Assembly: GCF_937900395.1 (NCBI RefSeq)
Contig: NZ_CALCDX010000151.1
Coordinates: 17,624 to 81,623, forward strand
Source of the DNA: an uncultured Caulobacter sp.
Lineage (GTDB): Bacteria; Pseudomonadota; Alphaproteobacteria; Caulobacterales; Caulobacteraceae
Direction: 5' to 3'
DNA length: 64,000 bases
Part shown: positions 23,182 to 30,495 of the stretch, piece after piece
How the letters are laid out: each line of letters starts with the position of its first letter
How positions within the stretch are numbered: position 1 is the first letter of the stretch
Notes under the pieces: model-generated
What the model was told of the DNA's origin: nothing
Databases searched by the model: none
What the model saw: only the letters and a program-made list of their open reading frames with translations
Made by a program: the position numbers and the translations under genes

Positions 23182-23493
23182 CTAGGCGCCGCCCTCTGTT
23201 CGGAAGCGCGCCTTGGCCGGATAAACGACCCCCACGCCGACGTCGCTGGTTGAGGTCCGGGCGCCGAGCGCGACCCATGTCTGCAGATCCGCGATGCGGT
23301 AAACGACCCTGCCGCCGAGCTTCGAATAGGCTGGCCCCGTTCGGTAGGAGCGATGCTTTTCCATGGTCCTTGGCGAGAGGCTGACGAAGCGCGCCGCCTC
23401 CTTCGTGTAGAGCAGCCGGGGTGGCGGGAGCAGTTCATAGTGCGTGTGGGACTCGTGACTGGCGAACCGGAAGCGGCTCGTCTTGCAAGACAT
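23182..23493 (-). CDS. AlpA/excisionase-like HTH protein
   Basis: A small winged-HTH protein: RLLYTKEAARFVSLSPRTMEKHR, then GPAYSKLGGRVVYRIADLQTWV, the typical Phage_AlpA/HTH_17 pattern. In ICEs such proteins act as recombination directionality factors (RdfS-type) or activators. The frame opens at ATG 23493, giving 103 residues, but the first 23 look atypical and there is no clear ribosome binding site, so the start is uncertain. It is convergent with the 22895 gene. Confidence 0.68.
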   Translation of the reverse strand: MSCKTSRFRFASHESHTHYELLPPPRLLYTKEAARFVSLSPRTMEKHRSYRTGPAYSKLGGRVVYRIADLQTWVALGARTSTSDVGVGVVYPAKARFRTEGGA

Positions 23494-23727
23494 CTGGCGA
23501 CGGCCGTTACCCTACCGGCCGCCCGCCACGATCTGACTCCGCCCGCCCTCGTATCGCCAACTCCGCTTTTCGTACGCGCTGGGCGCTATCGACATCGCCT
23601 GGTCCCGGTCTTGCCCCGGGCCGGGTTGCTTGAACGCCCCGCCGCGCCAAGGTGAAGGCCCATGAGCCCACGTGAATGGACGGCCCCGATCCGGTGGGCG
23701 CCGGCGCGGGCGCCGGGAGCCGACCTC

Positions 23728-23979
23728 ATGGCCGACGAGAAGTTCCTGACCACCGAGGAGGTCGCCGAGCGCTATCGCGGCGAGGTCTCGATCGGCACCC
23801 TCGAAAATTGGCGCGCCCAACGCATCGGCCCTCCCTTTGTCAAAATCGGCAAGGCCGTGCTCTATCCGATCGAGGAATTGGACGCCTGGGACCGGCGGAA
23901 TCTCGTCAGCTGCGACGACGCCAAGGTCGTGGGACGCCGCCGCCTGCGATCCGATGGCGAACCCCTCCCATTTCGCTAG
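23728..23979 (+). CDS. MerR-like HTH_17 (AlpA-type) DNA-binding protein
   Basis: An 83-residue HTH_17 protein: EKFLTTEEVAERYRGEVSIGTLENWRAQRIGPPFVKIG, then AVLYPIEELDAWDRRN. ATG 23728 follows GGGAG at good spacing and was preferred to upstream in-frame codons. Together with the AlpA-like protein at 23182 this gives two excisionase-like proteins in one module, which is common in ICE regulation regions. Role in excision is inferred. Confidence 0.72.
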   Translation: MADEKFLTTEEVAERYRGEVSIGTLENWRAQRIGPPFVKIGKAVLYPIEELDAWDRRNLVSCDDAKVVGRRRLRSDGEPLPFR

Positions 23980-24068
23980 CATCGGGACCACCGGCCTTGA
24001 GGCGGGCCGTTCGACGAGGCTGACGGGCGGCGGCGGACGTGGTCAACGACGGCGCGTCCGCGCGCGCG

Positions 24069-24082
24069 GGTTGATGTGGATC
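24069..24082. promoter_or_regulatory. FNR/FixK-like box (one mismatch)
   Basis: TTGATGTGGATCAT matches the FixK/FNR consensus TTGAT-N4-ATCAA at all but the last base. It lies about 90-100 bp before the frameshifted membrane gene and the ATP-grasp-like gene and could activate them at low oxygen. Confidence 0.45.
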
Positions 24083-24168
24083 ATTGTCTTTGCGGCGGAC
24101 GGCGCTGAAGATGGTGTTTCAGATGCAGCGCTCTGGGCTTCCTGGAGCTGACACCGATCGGTCCAGAG

Positions 24169-24662
24169 ATGCAGAACCGCGGGACGTCACTTGATCATCC
24201 GACTTCGCGCCGCGGTCTGCGAGGCTGCGCGGTCGCCTTGATCGGCCTGTGTGGGGCCTATCAGGTCTGGCTCGGGACCTATTTCAAAGGCCGCCGGTCC
24301 TTGCGGAGGACCTGCGCTTCTTCGGCGTCGGACACGACGCGCTCAGGGCCGCCCAGCCCCGCCTCGAACCATGGTTGCACCTGGTGTTCACGGTGCTCGG
24401 CGGACAGATGGCGGCCGTCGGCGTGCTCGTGATCGGCGCGAGCGTTCGGCTCGGCCACCGGAAAGCCAGCCGCAGCGAGCTTGCCCTGTTGGCCGTGGCC
24501 GGCACCCTGTCGGTCGGAACGATGGCCGCGGTGAATTTCGCCTTGGGATCGGACTTTCGCTGGCTGCTGATCTTGCCGGCCGGACTGTGGCTTCTTAGTC
24601 TTGTGCTGGCGCTGGGCGGCCCGCCAGGGCCTGCATGGGCGGAGGACCGTCATGCCCGATGA
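24169..24662 (+). pseudogene. Small membrane protein gene broken by a frameshift
   Basis: Two frames together make one plausible protein. Up to about 24286 frame 1 encodes a membrane helix (GCAVALIGLCGAYQVWLGTYF). From about 24288 the neighbouring frame continues with RPPVLAEDLRFFG and three further hydrophobic segments (VFTVLGGQMAAVGVLVIGA, LALLAVAGTLSVGTMAAVNF, LLILPAGLWLLSLVLAL). The two frames join at TTTCAAAGGCCG, consistent with loss of one base. It ends 11 bp inside the next gene. It may be a true pseudogene, a sequencing error, or less likely a programmed -1 shift. Confidence 0.6.
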
Positions 24663-25938
24663 CAGCGGCGCCAGAGGCGATCTTGACGCGGTGCTGAACA
24701 GGGATTGCTTTTGCATCACATTGGATGGCGCCGGCCTGCGGGCGGCGATCGAGGCGCAAACGCGCGACGCGGACCTTCTCGCCGCGCTGCTGTCGGCCAG
24801 GCCCCACCTTTTCTCCCAAGGCCCGGTGTTCCTCTCCAGCCGCGACCTGTCGGCCATGGCCGATGTTGTCGCCGCCATCGAGGCGGCCGCGCAGAGCCCG
24901 GCCTATCAGGCGACGGTTCTGGAGTGGGCTCCCGACATCGCCCGTGCGGATTTGGGTCCGCGCGGCGTCTTCATGGGCTACGACTTTCACCTGGGCCCAG
25001 ATGGCCCCAGGCTCATCGAGGTCAACACCAACGCCGGCGGCGCCTTCCTCAACGCCTTCCTCGCGCGGGCGCAGACCGCCTGCTGCCGTGAAGCCGAGGC
25101 GGCGTTGGGCGCGCCCCTGCTCGCCCAATTCGAGCCCGCGGTCTGGCGCATGTTCCTCACCGAATGGCGCCTGCAAGGGCGGCTAAGCCCGCCGCGGACC
25201 ATCGCCCTGGTCGATGATGGCCCCCAGGACCAGTACCTCTACCCCGAGTTTCTCATCGCCCAGCGTTTCTTTGAACGGCAAGGCTTGAAGGCCTGGATCC
25301 TCGACCCGGCCCAACTGCGCTTCGCCGAGGGCGGGTTGCGGCACGAAGGGGAGACGATCGACATCGTTTATAATCGCCTGGTCGATTTCTCGCTCGAGGC
25401 CGCCGAGCATAGGGCCCTGCGGGAGGCTTATCTGGCCGGGGCGGTCGTGGTCACGCCCAATCCGCGCAACCACGCCCTGTTCGCCGACAAGCGCAACCTG
25501 GCCCTGTTGTCCGATCCGTCAGCCGCCGCGCGTTGGGGACTATCGCCGGATCAACAGAACAGCCTTACGGCCGTTCCGCCGACCACCCTGGTCACCGCCC
25601 AGAACGCCGAAGGGCTGTGGACCAGGCGCAAGGGGCTGTTCTTCAAGCCCGCCGGCGGTCATGGCGGCAAGGCGGTCTATCGCGGCGACAAGCTGACCCA
25701 GCGCGTCTGGTCGCAGATCCAGCAGGGCGGCTACATCGCCCAGGGGCTGGCCCCGCCCAGCGAGCGCCGGATCCGGATCGACGGCGAGATTCAGAGCCTG
25801 AAGCTCGACGTGCGCCTCTACACCTATCGCGGCGCGCCGCTGCTGCTCGCCGCCCGCGTCTATCAGGGCCAGACGACCAATTTTCGGACCCCCGGCGGGG
25901 GCTTCGCGCCGGTCTTCGTCCTCGATGCCTTGGACTAG
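24652..25938 (+). CDS. ATP-grasp-like protein of unknown substrate
   Basis: A 428-residue soluble protein. ATG 24652 follows GGAGG and overlaps the preceding membrane-protein frame. The C-terminal half has ATP-grasp features: KGLFFKPAGGHGGKAVYRGD (a Lys and Gly-rich nucleotide loop), then GGYIAQGLAPP and a SLKLDVRLYTY strand. The middle contains FHLGPDGPRLIEVNTNAGGAF, with acidic/Asn residues that could bind Mg. ATP-grasp enzymes ligate a carboxylate to an amine or thiol; what is joined here is unknown. It may share the FixK-like box at 24069. The 3' end overlaps the convergent SRPBCC remnant by 4 bp. Confidence 0.7.
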   Translation: MPDDSGARGDLDAVLNRDCFCITLDGAGLRAAIEAQTRDADLLAALLSARPHLFSQGPVFLSSRDLSAMADVVAAIEAAAQSPAYQATVLEWAPDIARADLGPRGVFMGYDFHLGPDGPRLIEVNTNAGGAFLNAFLARAQTACCREAEAALGAPLLAQFEPAVWRMFLTEWRLQGRLSPPRTIALVDDGPQDQYLYPEFLIAQRFFERQGLKAWILDPAQLRFAEGGLRHEGETIDIVYNRLVDFSLEAAEHRALREAYLAGAVVVTPNPRNHALFADKRNLALLSDPSAAARWGLSPDQQNSLTAVPPTTLVTAQNAEGLWTRRKGLFFKPAGGHGGKAVYRGDKLTQRVWSQIQQGGYIAQGLAPPSERRIRIDGEIQSLKLDVRLYTYRGAPLLLAARVYQGQTTNFRTPGGGFAPVFVLDALD

Positions 25939-26275
25939 CGCATCTTGGGACGCGCCGCCGCGACACTCGCCGGGCGGTCGGCTGGCGCCGAAAAGTGCTC
26001 GGCGGCGTCGCGCGCCATCCGGCCCACGCACCAGCGCGCATAGGCGGGGGCCGTCAGGAGCCCAAGCAGGCGGCCGGCTTGGCCCTTGGGAAGCGCGTAG
26101 CGGATCCAGACTCGCAGCTTCGAACCGTTGGGCGTGGGCGAGCGATCAAGGCCCATCTTGTCGGCTTAAAGGATGAGCAGGCGGGTGGCGCCGGTGGTTC
26201 GCCAGGCCTTGGGACGGTGCGGATCGCGTTTGGTCACGACCTCGTCGACCGCCAGAGAAAGGCCGATCTTAGCAA
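25935..26275 (-). pseudogene. Truncated, stop-containing copy of the SRPBCC gene
   Basis: Read on the minus strand from about 26275 it encodes GLSLAVDEVVTKRDPHRPKAW, a TAA stop at 26166-26168, then MGLDRSPTPNGSKLRVWIRY and AYARWCVGRMARDAAEHF. This lines up with the second half of the intact SRPBCC protein at 26442-26945 (LRLFVDEVVTARDRPHSKQW, MGFDITPTALGSRLTVWIDY, FYGRWCLGGTTADAVKYF). The N-terminal half is missing; the copy ends where AT-rich DNA begins. A short product from ATG 26156 could be made but would be a fragment. Confidence 0.75.
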
Positions 26276-26435
26276 TTCATGAAATCGCAAAATCCAACTA
26301 TTATTCTCTATACGGGATACCAATAGCTAATTCTCAGAAAAATATCGCAACATCAATAATGCTCAGTATTGAATAACAATCTGACGGACTTTATAAGATA
26401 TTTGTTGGCTTTCATGCAAAATACGAACCTGGCTA
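26276..26435. other. AT-rich island between the SRPBCC gene and its broken copy
   Basis: About 160 bp of strikingly AT-rich sequence (runs such as CAACTATTATTCTCTATACG) in an otherwise two-thirds G+C window. No gene is supported. It separates two related gene copies and marks the truncation point of one, so it looks like a scar of inserted or transferred DNA. Confidence 0.6.
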
Positions 26436-26441
26436 GCGCAA

Positions 26442-26945
26442 TCACTTTCCGCCACGCTTGCCTTTAAAGTATTTCACAGCGTCAGCCGTCGTGCCGCCAA
26501 GGCACCAACGCCCGTAGAACCTCCCCAATAGCAAGCCGAGCCATCGGCGCGGCCCGGTTGGAAGATCGTAGTCGATCCAAACCGTGAGGCGAGAGCCCAA
26601 GGCTGTGGGCGTTATGTCGAACCCCATGCGATAGCCCGATAGAATGACGAGCTGTGAAGCGCCCGCCGTTTCCCACTGTTTTGAATGGGGTCGGTCCCGG
26701 GCCGTGACCACCTCGTCGACAAACAAGCGCAATCCCAAAGCCGAGCCGTCCATTCGAATATGGGAGCCCACGACCTGGCCGCGCCCTTCGTCGAAGTCGT
26801 ACGACATCCGGCCGCCGGCCATCATCATGGACGACTTGGTCATATGGGCGGCCAGACGGGTCTGATCGTCGAGGTGGTCAAACACCTCGTCGGGCGTGGC
26901 GGTCAGGTCCACCGTCTGGCTTAATTGGCTGCCCATACGACCCAA
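26442..26945 (-). CDS. SRPBCC-family (polyketide-cyclase-like) protein
   Basis: A 167-residue START/Bet v1-like protein: SQTVDLTATPDEVFDHLDD (first strand and helix), MSYDFDEGRGQVVGSHIRM, VVTARDRPHSKQWETAG, and a C-terminal helix. These proteins bind hydrophobic ligands in a deep cavity; the ligand here is unknown. Starts at ATG 26945 or 26936 are both possible. It lies 12 bp downstream of the exported protein at 26958-27239 and is probably co-transcribed from the FixK-box promoter. Confidence 0.78.
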   Translation of the reverse strand: MGRMGSQLSQTVDLTATPDEVFDHLDDQTRLAAHMTKSSMMMAGGRMSYDFDEGRGQVVGSHIRMDGSALGLRLFVDEVVTARDRPHSKQWETAGASQLVILSGYRMGFDITPTALGSRLTVWIDYDLPTGPRRWLGLLLGRFYGRWCLGGTTADAVKYFKGKRGGK

Positions 26946-26957
26946 GCCTTCTGCGTC

Positions 26958-27239
26958 CTACTTCTTCTCGCCCGCCATCTTCGCGGCGCAGGTCTTATGC
27001 ATCTGCTCCATTTCGGCCTTGGTCAGGGCCTTGCCGTTTGGCCAGGTCGGAGCGCCGGTCTTGTCGCGCCCATGATCATGCGGCGCCGTGCGGTCCATGG
27101 CCTTGCCCATGACCGACTTGCACATTTCGTGCGTCGGCGCGTCGGCGGCAGCTGGACGGGTCGCGGTCTGTTGCTGCTGGGCAAAAGCCGTTCCCGAGAC
27201 GGTCAGGACGAGTATCGAGGCGATAGCGAGCGCGCGCAT
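26958..27239 (-). CDS. Small exported protein of unknown function
   Basis: A 93-residue protein with a clear signal peptide (MRALAIASILVLTVSGTAFAQ). The mature part is polar with Cys-Lys and Met-His spots (HEMCKSVMGKAMDRTAPHDH, MEQMHKTCAAKM) that could bind metal. ATG 27239 follows GGAGGAACG. It is divergent from the DUF2933 gene; the shared 122-bp gap contains an exact FNR/FixK box. Periplasmic copper binding is plausible from composition and neighbourhood but not shown. Confidence 0.75.
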   Translation of the reverse strand: MRALAIASILVLTVSGTAFAQQQQTATRPAAADAPTHEMCKSVMGKAMDRTAPHDHGRDKTGAPTWPNGKALTKAEMEQMHKTCAAKMAGEKK

Positions 27240-27293
27240 GGCGTTCCTCCGTTGCAAGTGTGTTCCATGATGCGCGCCGCCCCGACCATCGCC

Positions 27294-27307
27294 TTGATCC
27301 GGATCAA
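27294..27307. promoter_or_regulatory. Perfect FNR/FixK box
   Basis: TTGATCCGGATCAA is a full 14-bp palindrome matching the consensus TTGAT-N4-ATCAA. Its centre lies 61 bp before the DUF2933 start and 61 bp before the divergent start at 27239, leaving room for class II activation of either gene. It ties the small copper-island genes on both sides to low-oxygen control. Confidence 0.75.
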
Positions 27308-27361
27308 TGCCCAAATCCCCGCCTTGCCTAGTCTGGACGGAAAATCGGTGGAGCACGGCCG

Positions 27362-27631
27362 ATGCCGTTGAACCTTACAAACCGCGCCCTCGCCTTGGCC
27401 GCGCTGTCGTCCGGCCTTGTTCTGTCCTTCTTCGTCCTGCGCGAACACTGGGCTCACGCCCTGGGCCTGGCGCCCTATCTGCTCCTGCTGGCCTGTCCCC
27501 TGATGCACCTGTTCCATCACGGTCATGGCGGTCATCGCCACGGCCGCGACGGACCTGCCCAGGCGCCGCCCCCAAAGCCGACGCCTGAGGGCCGCGTGGC
27601 ATTGGGCGATGAACGGCTTGAGGCGTTTTGA
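27362..27631 (+). CDS. DUF2933-family small membrane protein
   Basis: An 89-residue protein with two hydrophobic segments: residues about 8-26 (LALAALSSGLVLSFFVL) and about 32-50 (ALGLAPYLLLLACPLMHLF). A His/Gly-rich tail (HHGHGGHRHGRDG) follows, the DUF2933 pattern. Such proteins often sit in metal-efflux clusters; the CPLMH motif and His-rich tail suggest metal contact. A close paralogue is at 60643. It is 64 bp upstream of copC and behind the FixK box at 27294. Confidence 0.82.
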   Translation: MPLNLTNRALALAALSSGLVLSFFVLREHWAHALGLAPYLLLLACPLMHLFHHGHGGHRHGRDGPAQAPPPKPTPEGRVALGDERLEAF

Positions 27632-27694
27632 GGGATCGGGCCGCGTCCCGCGTAGACACGTAGGACAAAGTCGCCCTTCAACAGGACCCGCCCC

Positions 27695-28057
27695 ATGACC
27701 TATCGCGCTTTCCTCGCCACCGCCGTTCTGTCGGCCTCGATCCTGGCCGGCGGCCAGGCCAGCGCCCACGCCAAGCTGGTGGCCTCCGATCCGGCGGCAA
27801 ACGCCACGGTCGCCGCGCCCAAGACCATCCGCCTGACCTTCAATGAAAAGCTCGCCCCGGCCTTCTCGAGCTTCGAGCTGGCCATGGCCGACGGCATGAA
27901 GGCGCCGGTCAAGACCAGCGTCTCGGCCGATCGCAAGACCATCACCGGCGCGCCCAAGGGCCGGCTGATGGCGGGCGCCTACAAGCTCACCTGGCACGCG
28001 GCCGCCGCCGATGACGGTCACCGCATGGATGGGACCCTGGCCTTCACGGTGAAGTAG
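27695..28057 (+). CDS. copC: Periplasmic copper-binding protein CopC
   Basis: A 120-residue CopC-family protein. The signal peptide (about 1-24) is cut before HAKLVASDPAANA, placing His at the mature N-terminus as in CopC, where it ligates Cu(II). DDGHRMDGTLAFTV near the C-terminus supplies the Asp/His of the site. The beta-sandwich core includes IRLTFNEKLAPAFSSFEL. It is followed after 3 bp by copD; together they move copper from the periplasm toward the cytoplasm or buffer it. Confidence 0.93.
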   Translation: MTYRAFLATAVLSASILAGGQASAHAKLVASDPAANATVAAPKTIRLTFNEKLAPAFSSFELAMADGMKAPVKTSVSADRKTITGAPKGRLMAGAYKLTWHAAAADDGHRMDGTLAFTVK

Positions 28058-28060
28058 CCG

Positions 28061-28987
28061 ATGGAGACCGCGGTAGTCCTCGTTCGCTGGGCGCAATATG
28101 TGACGTGCTTCGTCCTGGCGGGCGGCGCGCTCTTCGCGCTCTACGCTCTGCCGGCCGCCGGCCCGTCCAGCGCCGCGGCGCTAGGTTGGCCGCGCCGGCT
28201 CCTGGCGGGCTGCGCCGCCCTGCTGGTCCTGGCCAGCCTTCTGGGTCTCGTGCTGCAAACCGCCGTGGTCGCCGGGTCGCTTACCGCGGCGCTGGATCCC
28301 TCGACCTTGGCCTCGGTGGTCAGCGAGATGGCGATGGGCGCGGCCTCGCTCGCGCGGGCCATGGCCGCGGTCGTGGCGCTGGCTGTGCTTATGCTCGCGC
28401 GGCCCGGCCGGGCCGCCTGGATCGCCGCGTCAGCGCTCGGCGCCGTCGCAGCGGCGAGCATGGCCTGGATGGGCCATGGCGCGGCCACCGAGGGTCCGGG
28501 CGGGGGCCTGCACCTGGCGGCCGACATCGCCCACCTGGCGGCGGCCGCCGTGTGGGTCGGCGCCCTGGTGTTCTTTCTGGGGCTGGCCGGGGTCAGTCGG
28601 CGTGACGCGCGACAGGCGCCGACCTTCCATGCCGCCCTGGCGGGTTTCTCGGGCATCGGCTCGGGCGTCGTCGCCGTGCTGGTCGCCAGCGGCCTGATCA
28701 ACAGCTGGTTCCTCGTCGGGCCCATGGGCGTTGCGGCCCTGGTCCGCACGCCCTACGGGCTTCTTCTGCTTCTCAAGCTCGTTCTCTTCGGCGCCATGGT
28801 CGTGCTGGCCGCCGCCAACCGGTTTCGCCTGACCCCGGCCCTGCGCGAAGCCCTGGTCGAGCCGGCGCCGCCCAGCACGGCGGTCAAGGCGCTGCGCCGC
28901 AGTCTCGTGCTGGAACTGAGCGCGGCGATGGCGCTCGTCGCCGTGGTCGCCTGGCTAGGGCGTCTCGCGCCGATCAGCGCGCAATAG
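28061..28987 (+). CDS. copD: Inner-membrane copper protein CopD
   Basis: A 308-residue protein with about eight hydrophobic helices and conserved His/Trp positions (VRWAQYVTCFVLAGGALF, GLHLAADIAHLAAAAVWVGAL, the latter the typical CopD-domain helix). CopD proteins import periplasmic copper in cooperation with CopC. The start lies 3 bp after the copC stop, so the two are translationally linked. The convergent gene at 28997 ends 10 bp away. No damage seen. Confidence 0.9.
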   Translation: METAVVLVRWAQYVTCFVLAGGALFALYALPAAGPSSAAALGWPRRLLAGCAALLVLASLLGLVLQTAVVAGSLTAALDPSTLASVVSEMAMGAASLARAMAAVVALAVLMLARPGRAAWIAASALGAVAAASMAWMGHGAATEGPGGGLHLAADIAHLAAAAVWVGALVFFLGLAGVSRRDARQAPTFHAALAGFSGIGSGVVAVLVASGLINSWFLVGPMGVAALVRTPYGLLLLLKLVLFGAMVVLAAANRFRLTPALREALVEPAPPSTAVKALRRSLVLELSAAMALVAVVAWLGRLAPISAQ

Positions 28988-28996
28988 CCGCAACGT

Positions 28997-30098
28997 TCAG
29001 AGCACCGGTTCGTGCGCCGGCTCGGGCGTGGGGCGCCGCGCGAAGGGATCGCGCGCCCGCAACCAGTTACGCGCAGGCCGTTCGACAAGATGGTAGGCGA
29101 CCATCGCGGCCAGCTGACAGGCCACGAACGCTCCTGCCCAGGCCAAGGCGATCCCGGCGCCGGACAGGTCTGGCGCCAGCCTTTCCAGAGCGTGGAAATA
29201 GACGATGTCGGCCGGAAGGTGGACCATGTAGAGGCTGTAGGAGACCTCGCCGAGATAGACGAGCGCCGGCGCCGACATCGCGCCTGGCTTCGCGGCCTTG
29301 GACGTCTCGGCCAGGCAGAAGATCAGCATAGCCAGACCCGGCCAGATATAGAGATCGCTCAGTCGCAGGTTGGCGGCGATCGCCACCCAGACCGTCGCGG
29401 CGAGCGCGCCGAATCCGGCCATGCCGGCCGGCAGGCTCAGGCTCGATCCCAAGCGATGCAGGGCCGCGCCCATCAGGAAGGCCGGGATGATCCGCAAGGC
29501 GCCGATCTGGGCGCTCATGTCGGTGAACAGCACCCCGCGCCCCTGGGCCGTCAGGAACATGGCGACGAACAGGGCGAGCACGGCGAGGACGAAGAGGCGT
29601 GGCCAACGCCTCAGCGACACCGAGGCGATGGCCGCGACCGGAAAGCCGAGGTAGGCGAACCACTCAGCCGAGATCGACCAGGAGGGGAAGTTCCATTGCA
29701 CGGTGGGCGTCGTGCCCCAGGCATGCACTAGCAACAGGTGCTGGGGGAGCATGCGCGGGTCGAACGCCTGGGGATCGAAGCGGACGCCCAGCTTCAAGGC
29801 CGCGAGCCAGATGGCGATCGTCGCGGCCAGGGTGACCAGATGGACGGGATAGACGCGCCAGGCGCGCCCAAAGGAAGGAGCCGTAGTTGAACCGTCGCTC
29901 GGCCCAGGCCCGCGTATAGACGTGGCTGAGGATGAAACCCGACAGGATGAAGAAGAGGTCGACGCCGAGGTAGCCCTTGGCGGCCAGGCCAAAGCGCTCG
30001 AGACCAAGGTCCAGGTGGTTGCGGAAATGATAGACGAGCACCCACAGCGCCGCGCAGATGCGCAACGACGTGAGCGGACGGATGTCCGACGGATACAT
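28997..30098 (-). pseudogene. Acyltransferase-3 family membrane gene with a frameshift
   Basis: The N-terminal frame from ATG 30098 encodes IRPLTSLRICAALWVLVYHF and KGYLGVDLFFILSGFILSHVY, the acyltransferase-3 signature with its catalytic-type His. The rest (VYPVHLVTLAATIAIWLAAL, then several membrane helices and SYSLYMVHLP) is in another frame. The switch falls in a GC-alternating run near 29852-29862; loss of two bases would explain it, the intact reading being ARLARVYPVHL. The family O-acylates sugars or antibiotics. It may be a decayed gene or a sequencing slip in a GC run. Confidence 0.72.
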
Positions 30099-30151
30099 GG
30101 CCCCTCCCCCGAGGCAATGGTTGGAGCCGGCGAGCGCCGGCCCGATGGGCG

Positions 30152-30472
30152 CTAGAGCGCGGTCAGGCCGACGATGGTCTGGCCCCGCAGCTTGAAGCGC
30201 ACCTTGGTCCCGACGCTCAGGCCCTTCAGGAGGGTCGGATCAGCGACCTTGAAGGCCATGGTCATCGGCGGCCACTTCAGCGCCGGGATCGCTTCATGGG
30301 CCAGAGTGATCTTGGCGGCCTTGGCGTCGATGGCGCGCACGACGCCGACCGCCTCGACCGGCGCGCTCGCCTCAACCGCATGCGCCGCAGGGTCCATAGC
30401 GCTCATCTGGGCGGCCGCCGGCTGGGCCAGCAGGGTCAGGGCGTTCGCAAGAGCGATGGACAGCATCTTCAT
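30152..30472 (-). CDS. CusF-like periplasmic copper chaperone
   Basis: A 106-residue exported protein (signal 1-21, ending AAA-Q). The CusF copper site is reproduced with identical spacing: H59, W67, M70 and M72 (HEAIPALKWPPMTM), corresponding to CusF His36, Trp44, Met47 and Met49, where the Trp stacks on Cu(I). The small beta-barrel follows (KVRFKLRGQTIVGLTAL). It is the last gene of the copA-copB-cusF set, starting 23 bp after copB, and probably hands copper to an efflux system such as the one beginning at 63079. Confidence 0.88.
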   Translation of the reverse strand: MKMLSIALANALTLLAQPAAAQMSAMDPAAHAVEASAPVEAVGVVRAIDAKAAKITLAHEAIPALKWPPMTMAFKVADPTLLKGLSVGTKVRFKLRGQTIVGLTAL

Positions 30473-30495
30473 GGAAGCCTCGCTAGGATCGATGG

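Noticed and set aside
26173..26376. 67-residue plus-strand frame entering the AT-rich island
   Set aside because: The first part is antisense to the SRPBCC remnant and the rest is AT-rich without protein character.
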